Source of the DNA: VXYL01 sp965116345
Lineage (GTDB): Bacteria; Pseudomonadota; Gammaproteobacteria; Pseudomonadales; Azotimanducaceae
Assembly: GCA_965116345.1 (NCBI GenBank)
Contig: OZ220680.1
Span: 3,410,001 to 3,474,000 of the forward strand
Direction: 5' to 3'
DNA: 64,000 nucleotides
Shown here: piece by piece, positions 16,881 through 25,426 of the stretch
Position numbering within the stretch: position 1 is the stretch's first letter
How the letters are laid out: every line of letters begins with the position of its first letter
Translations under genes and position numbers: made by a program
The notes under the pieces: model-generated
Seen by the model: only the letters and a program-made list of their open reading frames with translations
Databases searched by the model: none
What the model was told of the DNA's origin: nothing

Positions 16881-18332
16881 ATGCGCACCTACCCGATCGA
16901 AGCCCGGCACCACAACGCGAATCGAGCCAGTGTACCGCTCACGGCCGAGCAGCTTCGCGAGTTTCTCGCCCGCGGGTTCCTCGCGCTCCGTTCGTCCCTG
17001 CCCGATAGCTACCACCGGGTCATCTTCGAGCGCTTCGACGAACTCTCGGGGACCATCGGTCATTTCGGCAACAACCTGCTGCCGCTGATCCCGGAGTTGA
17101 ACGAGTTCTTCGAGGATCCCGTGGTGAAGGGCGCATTGACGAGCGTGCTCGGCGACGCCTACTCGATGCACCCGCACCGGGCGCTGCACAAGAATCCGCC
17201 CGACAGCGACGAGCAGGCGTTCCACAAGGACAGCTACTGGGGCTACGTCCGCCGCGTCCGCAACCATCGGCCGTGGTGGGTGATGATCATGTACTTCCCC
17301 CAGGACACGGCACTCGAGAAGGGTCCTACGGCCGTGATGAATGGCAGTCAGCACCTCAACCAACGGCCCGAGAACCACTGCGACGAAGTGCCTATCGCGG
17401 GTCCGGCGGGATCATTCGTGCTGATCCACTACGACATCTGGCACCGCAAGATGAAGAACCATACCGAGGCCAATCGGTACATGTTCAAGTTTGAGTTCGC
17501 ACGCTTGCGACCTCCTGGTCGAGCGACCACCACCCGGCGCTGGCGCAGGCCCCGACACGCGCCCGATCTCGATCTCTCACCGGTGTGGCGAGCCACCTGG
17601 AACTGGCTCAACGGCCAGCCGTTGCCCGGCGCGAACGGCAAGGCCGATGTCCAGGAGTTGAACTCGGAAGACGAATCGGTGGGCATCAACGCCGGCTATC
17701 GGCTGGGCTTCCACGACCAGACCCGCGCTTTGCTGGGCGCCCTCGACTCGAATCCCACCGCCCACGAGAACAAGCGCCGGTACTCCGACAACGGCCAGAT
17801 CTGGCGCGAGGACGCCGTGGTGCGCAACGCCGCCCACGGTCTCGTTCAAATCGGCGATTCGGCGCTACCCGGTCTCGTCGACGTGCTCCGCGAAGGCACA
17901 CCGCGCGGCAGGAAACACGCGGCGTTCGCGCTCGGGGAGATCGGTGCCGTGGACGCCAGGGTTCCTTTGCTCGACGCGCTTGCCGACGAGGACGTACACG
18001 TCCGCATCGCCGCGGCGGAAGCGCTCGGCCTGATCGAACCTTCCACGGCGACGCGCGACGGTCTGCTTGGCGCGTTGCGTGACCCTGCATCGGAGGTGCG
18101 TTTCGACGCCGCGCTGTCGTTGACCCGGGCCGCGGTCTGCGGCACGCCCGAGCTGATGGCAGACACCGTTGCGCCGCTCGAGGACGCGTTGTTCGACACC
18201 AACCGCTACGTCAGCGCCTACGCGGCGGAAACGCTGGAACGGATCGGCACCCGGGAAGCCTTGGAGGCCCTGGTGCCGTTCCTCCGCACCGCTCGTTGGT
18301 GCCCGCACACCGACAACCGCCGACCGTTCTGA
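16881..18332 (+). CDS. PhyH-type dioxygenase fused to HEAT repeats
   Basis: Residues 1-210 form a PhyH-type oxygenase with FHKDSYW (H115, D117), a distal His in YDIWHRK (H188) and Arg in EANRYMFKF. A basic linker (RATTTRRWRRPRH) and a Trp-rich segment follow. From about 310 to 475 there are four to five HEAT/PBS-lyase-like helical repeats with the recurring pattern ALxEIGxxxARxPLLxALxDxxxxVRxAAAEAL. HEAT repeats usually hold protein or peptide partners, so a scaffolded or protein-directed oxygenase is possible. PhyH alone is common; this combination is not one I know well. It is 8 bp upstream of the MaoC gene and both read in the same direction. Confidence 0.85.
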   Translation: MRTYPIEARHHNANRASVPLTAEQLREFLARGFLALRSSLPDSYHRVIFERFDELSGTIGHFGNNLLPLIPELNEFFEDPVVKGALTSVLGDAYSMHPHRALHKNPPDSDEQAFHKDSYWGYVRRVRNHRPWWVMIMYFPQDTALEKGPTAVMNGSQHLNQRPENHCDEVPIAGPAGSFVLIHYDIWHRKMKNHTEANRYMFKFEFARLRPPGRATTTRRWRRPRHAPDLDLSPVWRATWNWLNGQPLPGANGKADVQELNSEDESVGINAGYRLGFHDQTRALLGALDSNPTAHENKRRYSDNGQIWREDAVVRNAAHGLVQIGDSALPGLVDVLREGTPRGRKHAAFALGEIGAVDARVPLLDALADEDVHVRIAAAEALGLIEPSTATRDGLLGALRDPASEVRFDAALSLTRAAVCGTPELMADTVAPLEDALFDTNRYVSAYAAETLERIGTREALEALVPFLRTARWCPHTDNRRPF

Positions 18333-18340
18333 GGGAACCC

Positions 18341-19441
18341 ATGGCCGATTCGGACCTGATCCAGACCATCGACGACTTCCAGGCGGAATACCGCAAGGGG
18401 ATCGGCACCGTTCTGCCGCACCGGCCGAGCAAGGAAGCCAACCTGGACAACATCCGCCGCTTCGGCGATGGGGTCGGCGACTACAACCCGCTTTGGCGGG
18501 ACGAAGCGCATGCGGCGGCGAGTCGTTACGGCATGATCATCGCACCGCCGCCGTTCCTCTACGGCGTCACCCTCGGCGTCGTTGCGGGCGAGACCGGCGC
18601 GATCGATCGGCGACGGGTTTCAACCCAGTACCTGCCGGTCAACTACGCAGGCGCGGAAATCGATTTCATCCGTCCGGTCTGGCTGGGCGACCGCATCACC
18701 GCCCAGGAACAGGTGGGCGAGACGGTCCGCAAGCAGAGCCGGCGTATCGGCGCGATCAACTTCAACACCGGGCTGGTCACGTTCACCAACCAGCGCAAGG
18801 AAGTCGTCGCGACCATCAAGACGCTGATGGCGCGCTACCAGAACACCGGCCACACCATGGAGTACGACCGGACGCCGAAGAGCGCCGGCGGAGGACCGGC
18901 CGAACCGGTGGTGGTGCCGGCGGACCCCCTGGTCTGGGAGCGGGAACGACGCGGCGCACAAATCCGCTACTGGGAGGATGTGGCGGAGGGCGAGTCCATT
19001 CCCTCCCTACCCAAGGGGACGTACTCGGTGACGGAGCTATTCCTGTTCACACACGGCGTGTTGGGTACCGGCCGCAGTTCGCGCGCCGCCTTGGATGCCG
19101 AGGGCTCGGCTGATCTTGGCGGCGGCGGGCGCTTCGACTCGGAGCACGCCACCAAGCGCCGCAACATGCCGGGACAGTTCGACTACGGCCCCCAGCGGGT
19201 TTGCTGGCTGAGCCAGATCGTCACCGACTGGATGGGCGACGACGGCACGCTCAGGAAGCTCAACGCGTCGATCCGTCACCCGAACGTGGTCGGGGACACC
19301 AACACGCTGCACGGCGAGGTGACGAAGAAGATGGTCGTCGACGGCGAACACCTGGTCGAACTCCAGGTCCGCAACGAGAACCAGTCCGGACTCCCCACCG
19401 CCTACGCAACGGCGACCGTCGCCCTGCCATCGAGAGGCTGA
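18341..19441 (+). CDS. MaoC-type double-hotdog dehydratase/hydratase
   Basis: This 366-residue protein carries two hotdog units. The first has FGDGVGDYNPLW and APPPFLYGV, the start expected of an N-terminal MaoC dehydratase domain. The second has a MaoC-like HPNVVGDTNTLHGEVTKK near the C-terminus. Such proteins hydrate enoyl-CoA or act on related hydroxyacyl substrates. The ATG at 18341 follows GAGGGAACCC and begins 8 bp after the PhyH-HEAT stop, which indicates one transcript. The pairing of an oxygenase with a hydratase fits degradation of a branched or oxygenated acyl chain, as in the minus-strand run next door. Confidence 0.87.
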   Translation: MADSDLIQTIDDFQAEYRKGIGTVLPHRPSKEANLDNIRRFGDGVGDYNPLWRDEAHAAASRYGMIIAPPPFLYGVTLGVVAGETGAIDRRRVSTQYLPVNYAGAEIDFIRPVWLGDRITAQEQVGETVRKQSRRIGAINFNTGLVTFTNQRKEVVATIKTLMARYQNTGHTMEYDRTPKSAGGGPAEPVVVPADPLVWERERRGAQIRYWEDVAEGESIPSLPKGTYSVTELFLFTHGVLGTGRSSRAALDAEGSADLGGGGRFDSEHATKRRNMPGQFDYGPQRVCWLSQIVTDWMGDDGTLRKLNASIRHPNVVGDTNTLHGEVTKKMVVDGEHLVELQVRNENQSGLPTAYATATVALPSRG

Positions 19442-19458
19442 CGCTTTCCGCCAAGACC

Positions 19459-19480
19459 GAGTTTCGCGTCAGCGAAACTC
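19459..19480. terminator. Hairpin in convergent gap (first)
   Basis: GAGTTTCGC and GCGAAACTC form a perfect 9-bp stem with a GTCA loop, 18 bp after the MaoC stop. It probably serves the converging MaoC and PhyH genes; no T-run follows. Confidence 0.55.
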
Positions 19481-19484
19481 GAAA

Positions 19485-19504
19485 CGCGCCCCGCCAGGGG
19501 CGCG
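19485..19504. terminator. Hairpin in convergent gap (second)
   Basis: CGCGCCCC and GGGGCGCG form an 8-bp GC stem with a GCCA loop, 4 bp from the first hairpin and just before the PhyH stop on the minus strand. Confidence 0.5.
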
Positions 19505-19505
19505 C

Positions 19506-20444
19506 CTACCGGGCCATGCGCCGCGTTGCTCCGTCATGGTCGAAGTACTGCGCCGACAGCGTCCGCTGGTTCTCGTAGATCGACCCTTGGTAGGGCGCTC
19601 GTGGTAGCGGCATCTTCACCGGAACGTTCTCCAGTCGCGGGCGCAACGTCGGCTTGCCATGGACCATCCGACCGTTGAAGTCCTCGAGATCGTTCAGGTG
19701 CTCGATTCCCGCCAGCGGCCAGGAGTCCGCGGCGGCGTACTCGAAGAACAACACGCGCCGTTGCCGGTCCGATTTGTTCAGCCCCGAACCGTGGACGAGG
19801 CGGGCATGGTGGATCGTGATGGCTCCGGCCCGGCCGTAGAGTTCCCGCGCCTCCGAGACATCCAGACCTTCGCGCCCGACATCGATGGCGCCGCAGAACG
19901 CGCCGTGGCTGTGGTGATCGTATACCGGACCCCGGTGGGAGCCCGGCAGCACCAGCAGCGGACCGTTGTCGGCGTCCATGTCGTCGAGCAGGATGCCGAC
20001 GGCCAGCACGTCCTGGTTGGTATGCGGATAGAACGCCCAGTCCTGGTGCCACTCCACGGGCGAGCCGTAGTCGGCGGACTTCATGTTGATCTTGCCGCCG
20101 GCACGCAGGCGGATGTTGTCGCCGATCAGTGGTTCAAGCGCCGCCATGATGCCCCCGTGGGCGGCGAGTTCCCGGTAGAAGGGATCGGCCAGGTGGGGTT
20201 GTTTGATCCGCCTGACCCGGGGGGCGTCGGGAGTGTGCGACGCTTCCAGGTCGAGGATGTTGGTGTGGTCTTCGACGCCCTGGGCGCTGGCGACGATCTC
20301 GTCGGTGACCCGGCGCAAGTCGGCCAGGGTCTCGTCCTCCAGCACGTCCCTCACGAGCACGTAGCCGTCCTCGCGATACTGGGCGATCTGGGTTTCGGTC
20401 AGCATTCGACTGCGCTTGGGCATGCGAATCATTCTCGCACCCAT
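19506..20444 (-). CDS. PhyH-type Fe(II)/2-oxoglutarate dioxygenase
   Basis: This 312-residue family member of standard length opens with LTETQIAQYREDGYVLVRDV, the usual N-terminal helix and strand. The metal triad is complete: EWHQDWAFYPHTN (HxD near 133-135), a distal His in ARLVHGSGLN and Arg in KSDRQRRV. GSHRGPVYDHH lies between. Related bacterial proteins hydroxylate small molecules such as ectoine or aliphatic acids; this substrate is not predictable. The ATG at 20444 has GAGG at about five bases; alternative ATGs exist at 20432 and 20423. It diverges from the Gfo/Idh-AKR fusion gene. Confidence 0.9.
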   Translation of the reverse strand: MGARMIRMPKRSRMLTETQIAQYREDGYVLVRDVLEDETLADLRRVTDEIVASAQGVEDHTNILDLEASHTPDAPRVRRIKQPHLADPFYRELAAHGGIMAALEPLIGDNIRLRAGGKINMKSADYGSPVEWHQDWAFYPHTNQDVLAVGILLDDMDADNGPLLVLPGSHRGPVYDHHSHGAFCGAIDVGREGLDVSEARELYGRAGAITIHHARLVHGSGLNKSDRQRRVLFFEYAAADSWPLAGIEHLNDLEDFNGRMVHGKPTLRPRLENVPVKMPLPRAPYQGSIYENQRTLSAQYFDHDGATRRMAR

Positions 20445-20539
20445 GGACACCTCATGACACCCGGCTGCACCCGAACGGACCCGAACGGCCTCCTACGACC
20501 GTGCAGTATGATGCCGTCCTTTGCACTAGAGAACGGCCC

Positions 20540-22558
20540 ATGACGACACGCTGGGGGATCCTCGCTACCGGCAACATCGCCCACAAGCTGGCCGATGCGG
20601 TCGTGGCATCCGAGACGTCGGAGCTCGTTGCCGTCGGCAGCCGAACACAGGACGCCGCCGATGCCTTCGCCAAGGAATACGGACTTCCGTCCGAGGGGTC
20701 GCACGGTAGCTACGACGCCCTGCTCGACGACGCCAACGTCGATGTCGTCTACGTATCGACGCCGCACCCCATGCATGCCGAGTGGACCATCAAGACCCTG
20801 GAAGCCGGCAAGGCGGTGCTGTGCGAAAAGCCCATGGGGGTCAATCACCCCGAGGTCATGGCGATGATCGAAACTGCGGCGTTCCACAAGCGCTTCCTCA
20901 TGGAAGCCTTCATGTACCGCACGCATCCGCAAACGGCCAAGGCCGTGGCGCTGATCCGCGACGGCGCGATCGGCGAGGTGCGGCAGATGAACATGAGCTT
21001 CGGTTTCCACTCGCCGTTCCATCCGCGAGGCCGGCTCCATGCCAACGAACTGGCCGGCGGCGGCATCATGGACGTGGGCTGCTATCCCGTGTCCATGGCG
21101 CGGCTGGTTGCCGGCGAAGAGCCCGACGCCGTGGCTGGTTTCGCAGAACTCGCCGAGACCGGTGTCGATGCCTGGGCTTGTGCCCTGCTGCGTTTCCCAG
21201 GCGGCGCCATCGCGAGGGTGTCCACGGCCGTCTCGCTGAGTCTCGACAACGCGGCGGAGGTGTTCGGCTCGGAGGGCTCTATCCGGATCGCTACGCCCTG
21301 GATGGGTTCCCGGCCCGATGGCAGTTGGCGTTTCGAGCTCAACCGCAGAGGCAAGCGGGAGATCATCGAGGGGCGGACCAAGCCGCTGTACGTGCACGAG
21401 GTGGACGCGGTCGCCGACGCCATGAACGCCGGCGCCCTGGAGTCGCCCTACATGACCTGGGAGGACAGCCTCGGCAACGCCCGGGTGCTCGATAACTGGC
21501 GCCGGGAAGCCGGCGTGCTCTTCGACTTGGAGAAGCCCGAGCGGTGCACCACGCCGGTTCACGGTCGACCGCTCGCCGTTCGCCGCCGGAAGATCCCGCA
21601 GGCCGACGTCCCCGGCGTCGACAAGGCGGTGTCGAGACTGGTGATGGGCTGCGACAACCAACCCGACATCCGCCACGCCTCGGTGATGTGGGACAACTAT
21701 TTCGAGTACGGCGGCAACACCTTCGACACGGCCCACATCTACGGCGGCGGGCGCATGGAGCAGTTGCTCGGCACCTGGATGCGCAACCGCGGCATCCGCG
21801 ACGATGTGGTCGTCATCGGCAAGGGCGCCCACACGCCGGCGAACTTTCCGGACCGGGTAGGTCCGCAACTTGATGTAACGCTTGAGCGCTTGGAAACCGA
21901 CCACATCGACCTCTATTTTCTGCATCGCGACAACCCGGATGTGCCCGTCGGGGAGTGGATGGACGTGCTCAACGCCGAGCGAGCGGCGGGACGCATCAAG
22001 GCGTTCGGTGGGTCGAACTGGTCGCTTTCCCGCGTTCAGGACGCCAACGCCTACGCGGCGGCCAACGGCCTGACGCCCTTTGCGGCGGTGTCCAACAACT
22101 TCAGCCTCGCACGCATGGTCGATCCGGTGTGGGCGGGATGCATCGCCGCCTCGGACGCCGAGTGGCGGACATGGCTCGAAGCCGAGCAGATGGCGTTGTT
22201 CCCCTGGTCGAGCCAAGCCCGGGGTTTCTTCACCAGCCGGTTCGACGACATCCGGGCGGCCAGTGGCGGTGGTCCCGACGCGGGATTCGGCAATCAGCCG
22301 AGCGACGCCGAGCTGGTGCGCTGCTGGTTCTCGGACGACAATTTCGAACGCCGGGCGAGAGCGGTGGAGTTGGCCGGCGAGCGGGGTGTCGCGCCGATCA
22401 ATGTCGCCTTGGCCTATGTGTTGGCTCAGCCCTTTCCGTGTTTCGCACTGATCGGTCCGCGGATCCTAGCGGAGACCCGCTCCTCCCTGGCGGCTCTGGA
22501 CGTCGCGCTAGCTGAAAACGAGCGCCGATGGCTCAATCTGGAGGCGGATTCGCGCTAG
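20540..22558 (+). CDS. Gfo/Idh/MocA oxidoreductase-aldo/keto reductase fusion
   Basis: Residues 1-330 are a Gfo/Idh/MocA-type NAD(P) oxidoreductase: RWGILATGNIA for the Rossmann loop, CEKPMGVN (the conserved EKP) and GGGIMDVGCYPV. Residues about 345-672 are an aldo/keto reductase with the Asp and Tyr in NTFDTAHIYGGG, Lys in VIGKGAHT and His in YFLHRDNPD, so the catalytic tetrad looks complete. The chain would join two NAD(P)-linked steps, probably on a sugar or sugar-like ketone, in one protein. The start ATG at 20540 follows an AG-rich stretch. Its stop codon lies in the first few bases of repeat copy B. Confidence 0.9.
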   Translation: MTTRWGILATGNIAHKLADAVVASETSELVAVGSRTQDAADAFAKEYGLPSEGSHGSYDALLDDANVDVVYVSTPHPMHAEWTIKTLEAGKAVLCEKPMGVNHPEVMAMIETAAFHKRFLMEAFMYRTHPQTAKAVALIRDGAIGEVRQMNMSFGFHSPFHPRGRLHANELAGGGIMDVGCYPVSMARLVAGEEPDAVAGFAELAETGVDAWACALLRFPGGAIARVSTAVSLSLDNAAEVFGSEGSIRIATPWMGSRPDGSWRFELNRRGKREIIEGRTKPLYVHEVDAVADAMNAGALESPYMTWEDSLGNARVLDNWRREAGVLFDLEKPERCTTPVHGRPLAVRRRKIPQADVPGVDKAVSRLVMGCDNQPDIRHASVMWDNYFEYGGNTFDTAHIYGGGRMEQLLGTWMRNRGIRDDVVVIGKGAHTPANFPDRVGPQLDVTLERLETDHIDLYFLHRDNPDVPVGEWMDVLNAERAAGRIKAFGGSNWSLSRVQDANAYAAANGLTPFAAVSNNFSLARMVDPVWAGCIAASDAEWRTWLEAEQMALFPWSSQARGFFTSRFDDIRAASGGGPDAGFGNQPSDAELVRCWFSDDNFERRARAVELAGERGVAPINVALAYVLAQPFPCFALIGPRILAETRSSLAALDVALAENERRWLNLEADSR

Positions 22559-22752
22559 TGTTCTTGACGAGCGTCCATCTTGACAGTTGAACGAAGTTTC
22601 GTAGGGGCGACGCTTGTCGTCGCCCGTCTTCGTTCAACACGGGCGACCACAAGGGTCGCCCCTACGATGGGCATTGTGCGATTTCGCGTCGGTCGGAGGC
22701 GGAGCCTCGCTGGACTCCTTGAGCGCCCTTGAGTTCACACTCAAGTTGCAAG
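22555..22752 (+). repeat. 198-bp palindromic repeat, copy B
   Basis: This is the inverted partner of 12131-12329. Its core at 22601-22665 is the same 65-bp palindrome. The two ends lie inside genes: the stop of the Gfo/AKR fusion gene is at 22556-22558 and the stop of the lipoprotein gene is at 22741-22743 on the other strand. The element therefore fills the whole convergent gap. Confidence 0.85.
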
Positions 22753-23454
22753 ACGACTTGCGCATTGTTCGTGACCGAGGTCGTCAGTGCGAACTTCGCG
22801 CCGGTCGACTTCCTTGAATCCCGACTCGTCAACGATGTAGGCGAACGGTATCTGCTTCTTTAGGTAGGCGCTGAAGGTTCTGTTGATGGCGTGGGCATCA
22901 AGCCGATGGACAACGTCTCCGTCCATCGTGATTACCATTTCATGTGCATTCGCATGCTCTTCACCAATGCCACGTCGACCGAGCTTTGACTCCCAAAGAT
23001 ACGTTCTGCAAGGCTCCCACGTGGTTGACCACGTCGTACCGTCGTCGTAATCAACATCGACTTGAACTGGCGCGTCGAACGCACTGAGAAGTGTCGCACA
23101 CCCGATGCCTGGAGCGGCGATCCTCCGGATTCCTGCTTCGTCCACGGCGATGATCCCGTCGGGAGCAACCGACCCTTCGAGTTCCTCGCCATCCAATACG
23201 AGGAGAGCGGTTCCGCGACGACTGACGCCGATGCTGGCCACGAACACGTTCCGCTCAGGGGGCCGAAAACCGGAAACGAGCGGGAAGAAACGGTACGCGT
23301 CGCAGGGGCGGAACGTCTTCGATCGAAAGGTTCCGTCGGTGTAGACGACCTCGGCTTCCACGGTGGTCGAGAAGCGACTTTGAACTTGAGGTCCCTGAAT
23401 CCCGTCGCAAGCCGCTACTCCAACGTACATCGCAACGATCAACATTGCTCTCAT
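22741..23454 (-). CDS. Putative lipoprotein of unknown function
   Basis: The 237-residue protein begins MRAMLIVAMYVGVAAC, a short signal sequence whose GVAAC fits a lipobox, so it is likely exported and lipid-anchored. I do not recognise the family. Beta-strand-like pairs are repeated (VVYTDGTFRSKTFRPCDAYR and VDYDDGTTWSTTWEPCRTY), suggesting two copies of one small module with a Cys each. The start overlaps the SRAP stop by four bases (ATGA), so translation is probably coupled. Its last residues (about CASRLAT) come from the edge of repeat copy B, so the natural C-terminus may have been replaced when the element inserted. Confidence 0.6.
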   Translation of the reverse strand: MRAMLIVAMYVGVAACDGIQGPQVQSRFSTTVEAEVVYTDGTFRSKTFRPCDAYRFFPLVSGFRPPERNVFVASIGVSRRGTALLVLDGEELEGSVAPDGIIAVDEAGIRRIAAPGIGCATLLSAFDAPVQVDVDYDDGTTWSTTWEPCRTYLWESKLGRRGIGEEHANAHEMVITMDGDVVHRLDAHAINRTFSAYLKKQIPFAYIVDESGFKEVDRREVRTDDLGHEQCASRLAT

Positions 23455-24152
23455 GGGGCGTCGCTGACGATGGCCAACGTGGCGGCAACGGGTTCCAAGC
23501 AGCGGCTTTCCTTGTTGCGCGGATCGCCGACGTAGGCGGACACCGGCACCACGGTGAGGTCCGCGGGAATGCGGGGCGCCAGCAACGCCCCCAGTTCCGA
23601 AGCCTCCGCGTCGCGCGCCATCCATCGGCGTGCGTTGGCTGTCGAGAGCATCACCGGCTGGCGGTCGTGGACGAATTCCAGCTTGCTGGTCACCGCCGTG
23701 GTGACGATGGCGAAACTGGTGATGGTTTCGCTCCGGTCGCGGCTTCGCCACCGGTCCCAGACTCCGGCCAGCAGCAGGCCGCCAGTTCGCGGTCGAATGT
23801 AGTACGGCGTACGGCGCCGACCGTCCTTCTGCCACTCGTAGTAGCCGCACACGGGCACGAGGCATCGGCGTCGCCGGAACGGTTCCCGAAACGAACTCGC
23901 CTTGGCGATCGACTCGGCCCGCGCGTTGAAGGTCGCGTACTTGGGCTTCGGTGTTTTCGACCAATAGGGGGTCAACCACCAGGTGGCGGGGACGGCCTCG
24001 AGGTCCTCGCCATCGGCAGCGTCGTGGCGGACGATCCAAGCCGTTTCGGTCGGCGCGGTGTTGTGGTTGGTTTCGCCGGGAAACGGGTGTCCGACCAGCT
24101 CCTCGAACACTTGGTTGAGGGGATCGTCGGCGGCGTTGAAACGTCCGCACAT
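23451..24152 (-). CDS. SRAP (SOS response-associated peptidase) family protein
   Basis: This protein belongs to the SRAP/YedK/HMCES family, which forms a covalent link to abasic sites in single-stranded DNA through Cys2. The catalytic Cys follows the start directly (MCGRFN). Other family features are NHNTAPTETAW, WWLTPYWS, NARAESI, RCLVPVCGYYEWQ with the Glu, and FVHDRQPVML with the His. The 233 residues fit the usual length. It is not beside recognisable SOS genes here. The downstream gene overlaps its stop by four bases. Confidence 0.93.
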   Translation of the reverse strand: MCGRFNAADDPLNQVFEELVGHPFPGETNHNTAPTETAWIVRHDAADGEDLEAVPATWWLTPYWSKTPKPKYATFNARAESIAKASSFREPFRRRRCLVPVCGYYEWQKDGRRRTPYYIRPRTGGLLLAGVWDRWRSRDRSETITSFAIVTTAVTSKLEFVHDRQPVMLSTANARRWMARDAEASELGALLAPRIPADLTVVPVSAYVGDPRNKESRCLEPVAATLAIVSDAP

Positions 24153-24342
24153 AGACCGCGTCCTAGCAAGAATTCCTCACGACGGCCGACCATACACCGG
24201 CCATCCATGGCGTGCACTCGGGGTGGCGAGTCGGTTTGATCCGCTGGCTCGCATTCCAACCGCACTTGCCGAGTTCGCAGCCGATCCGACAAACTGAGCC
24301 GTTCGAGCGGTGAACCGCAGACGATCAGGAGAGAACGAAGCC

Positions 24343-25350
24343 ATGGCCTTGCCGAAACGGATTGCGGTCACCCTGCCCATGGGCCCGAAACTCGAGGACT
24401 CCATCACCTTGGTCAAGTGGGCGGAGGCGAACGGCTTCGACGACATCTGGTTCAGCGACGCCATGGCGCCGGACAGTCTGACCATGGCGGCGGCGGTCGC
24501 ACCGTACACCGGTGGTATGCGCGTCGGTGTCGCCGTCACCCCCGTGTACACGCGTACGCCGGCCGTGCTTGCGGCGACGGCCAACGTCCTCGGCCAACTT
24601 CTGCCCGGTCGGTTCGTCATGGGCCTCGGCTCGTCGAGCCAGGCGATCATGGAGCGCTTCAACGGCGTCCGCATGGACAAGCCGTTAACGCGGGTGAAGG
24701 AAACCGCCGTCATGGTGCGTTCCATGCTCGCCGGCGAGAAGTCCGATTTCGACCTCGCCACGCTCCGCAGCAAGGGCTATCGGCAGGAGCCGCTGGCAGT
24801 GCCGCCGCCCATCTACCTCGCCGCGCTACGACCGAAGATGATCGAGATGGCGGCCGAGATCGGCGACGGCGTGTGTTTCAACCTTTGGCCGCAGAAGGCG
24901 TTGCCGCGAATGATGGAGCACGTGGAGATCGGCGCCAAGCGGGCCGGCAAGCGTGTCGAGGACATCGAGATCGTCAACCGGTCGATGGTTCTGGTGACCG
25001 ACGACGTCGATCAGGCGCGGGCAGGCTTCCGCAGCTACTACGCGCCCTACTACGCCAACCCCGTGTACAACAACTTCCTCAAGTGGGCGGGCTACGCCGA
25101 CGAGGCGGAGGGGATACTCGCTGGTTGGCAGGCCCGGGACCGGGAACTGTCGACGAGTTCCATCACCGACGAAATCGTCGACAGCGTCGGCGTCATCGGC
25201 GATGTCGACGCGGTCCATCGGCGCATACGCGAAGACGCCGAGGCCGGCATCGACACGACCATCCTGCAGCCCATCGGGCAACTGTCACTAGCCGAAGCGA
25301 TGCCGACGTTCGAGGCGTTTGCCGCGGACCGGTTCAGCTTCCGTGCCTGA
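24343..25350 (+). CDS. Luciferase-like (LLM) flavin/F420-dependent oxidoreductase
   Basis: This LLM-family TIM-barrel protein has 335 residues. The visible pattern is RIAVTLPMGPKLEDSITLVKWAEANGFDDIWFSDAM at the start, then RMRVGVAVTPVYTRTP, the GRFVMGLGSSSQAIMERFNG segment and PPPIYLAALRPKMIEMA. The family includes bacterial luciferases, methylene-tetrahydromethanopterin reductases and F420-dependent dehydrogenases, and cofactor cannot be decided by eye. It is 76 bp upstream of a second LLM gene on the same strand. The start ATG at 24343 is preceded by GGAGAGAACGAAG. Confidence 0.88.
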   Translation: MALPKRIAVTLPMGPKLEDSITLVKWAEANGFDDIWFSDAMAPDSLTMAAAVAPYTGGMRVGVAVTPVYTRTPAVLAATANVLGQLLPGRFVMGLGSSSQAIMERFNGVRMDKPLTRVKETAVMVRSMLAGEKSDFDLATLRSKGYRQEPLAVPPPIYLAALRPKMIEMAAEIGDGVCFNLWPQKALPRMMEHVEIGAKRAGKRVEDIEIVNRSMVLVTDDVDQARAGFRSYYAPYYANPVYNNFLKWAGYADEAEGILAGWQARDRELSTSSITDEIVDSVGVIGDVDAVHRRIREDAEAGIDTTILQPIGQLSLAEAMPTFEAFAADRFSFRA

Positions 25351-25426
25351 GTCGTGCCTGGGCGACTGACAAAGTTCGGGGCGGCCGATATAGTGGCCGC
25401 TCGCTGCGAACCGGACGGGGACGGGA

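Noticed and set aside
12131..22752. Identical reading frames starting MSSPVFVQHGRPQGSP at both repeats
   Set aside because: The shared peptide is only the translation of the repeated DNA; neither has a coding context or a good start, so it is not a gene family.
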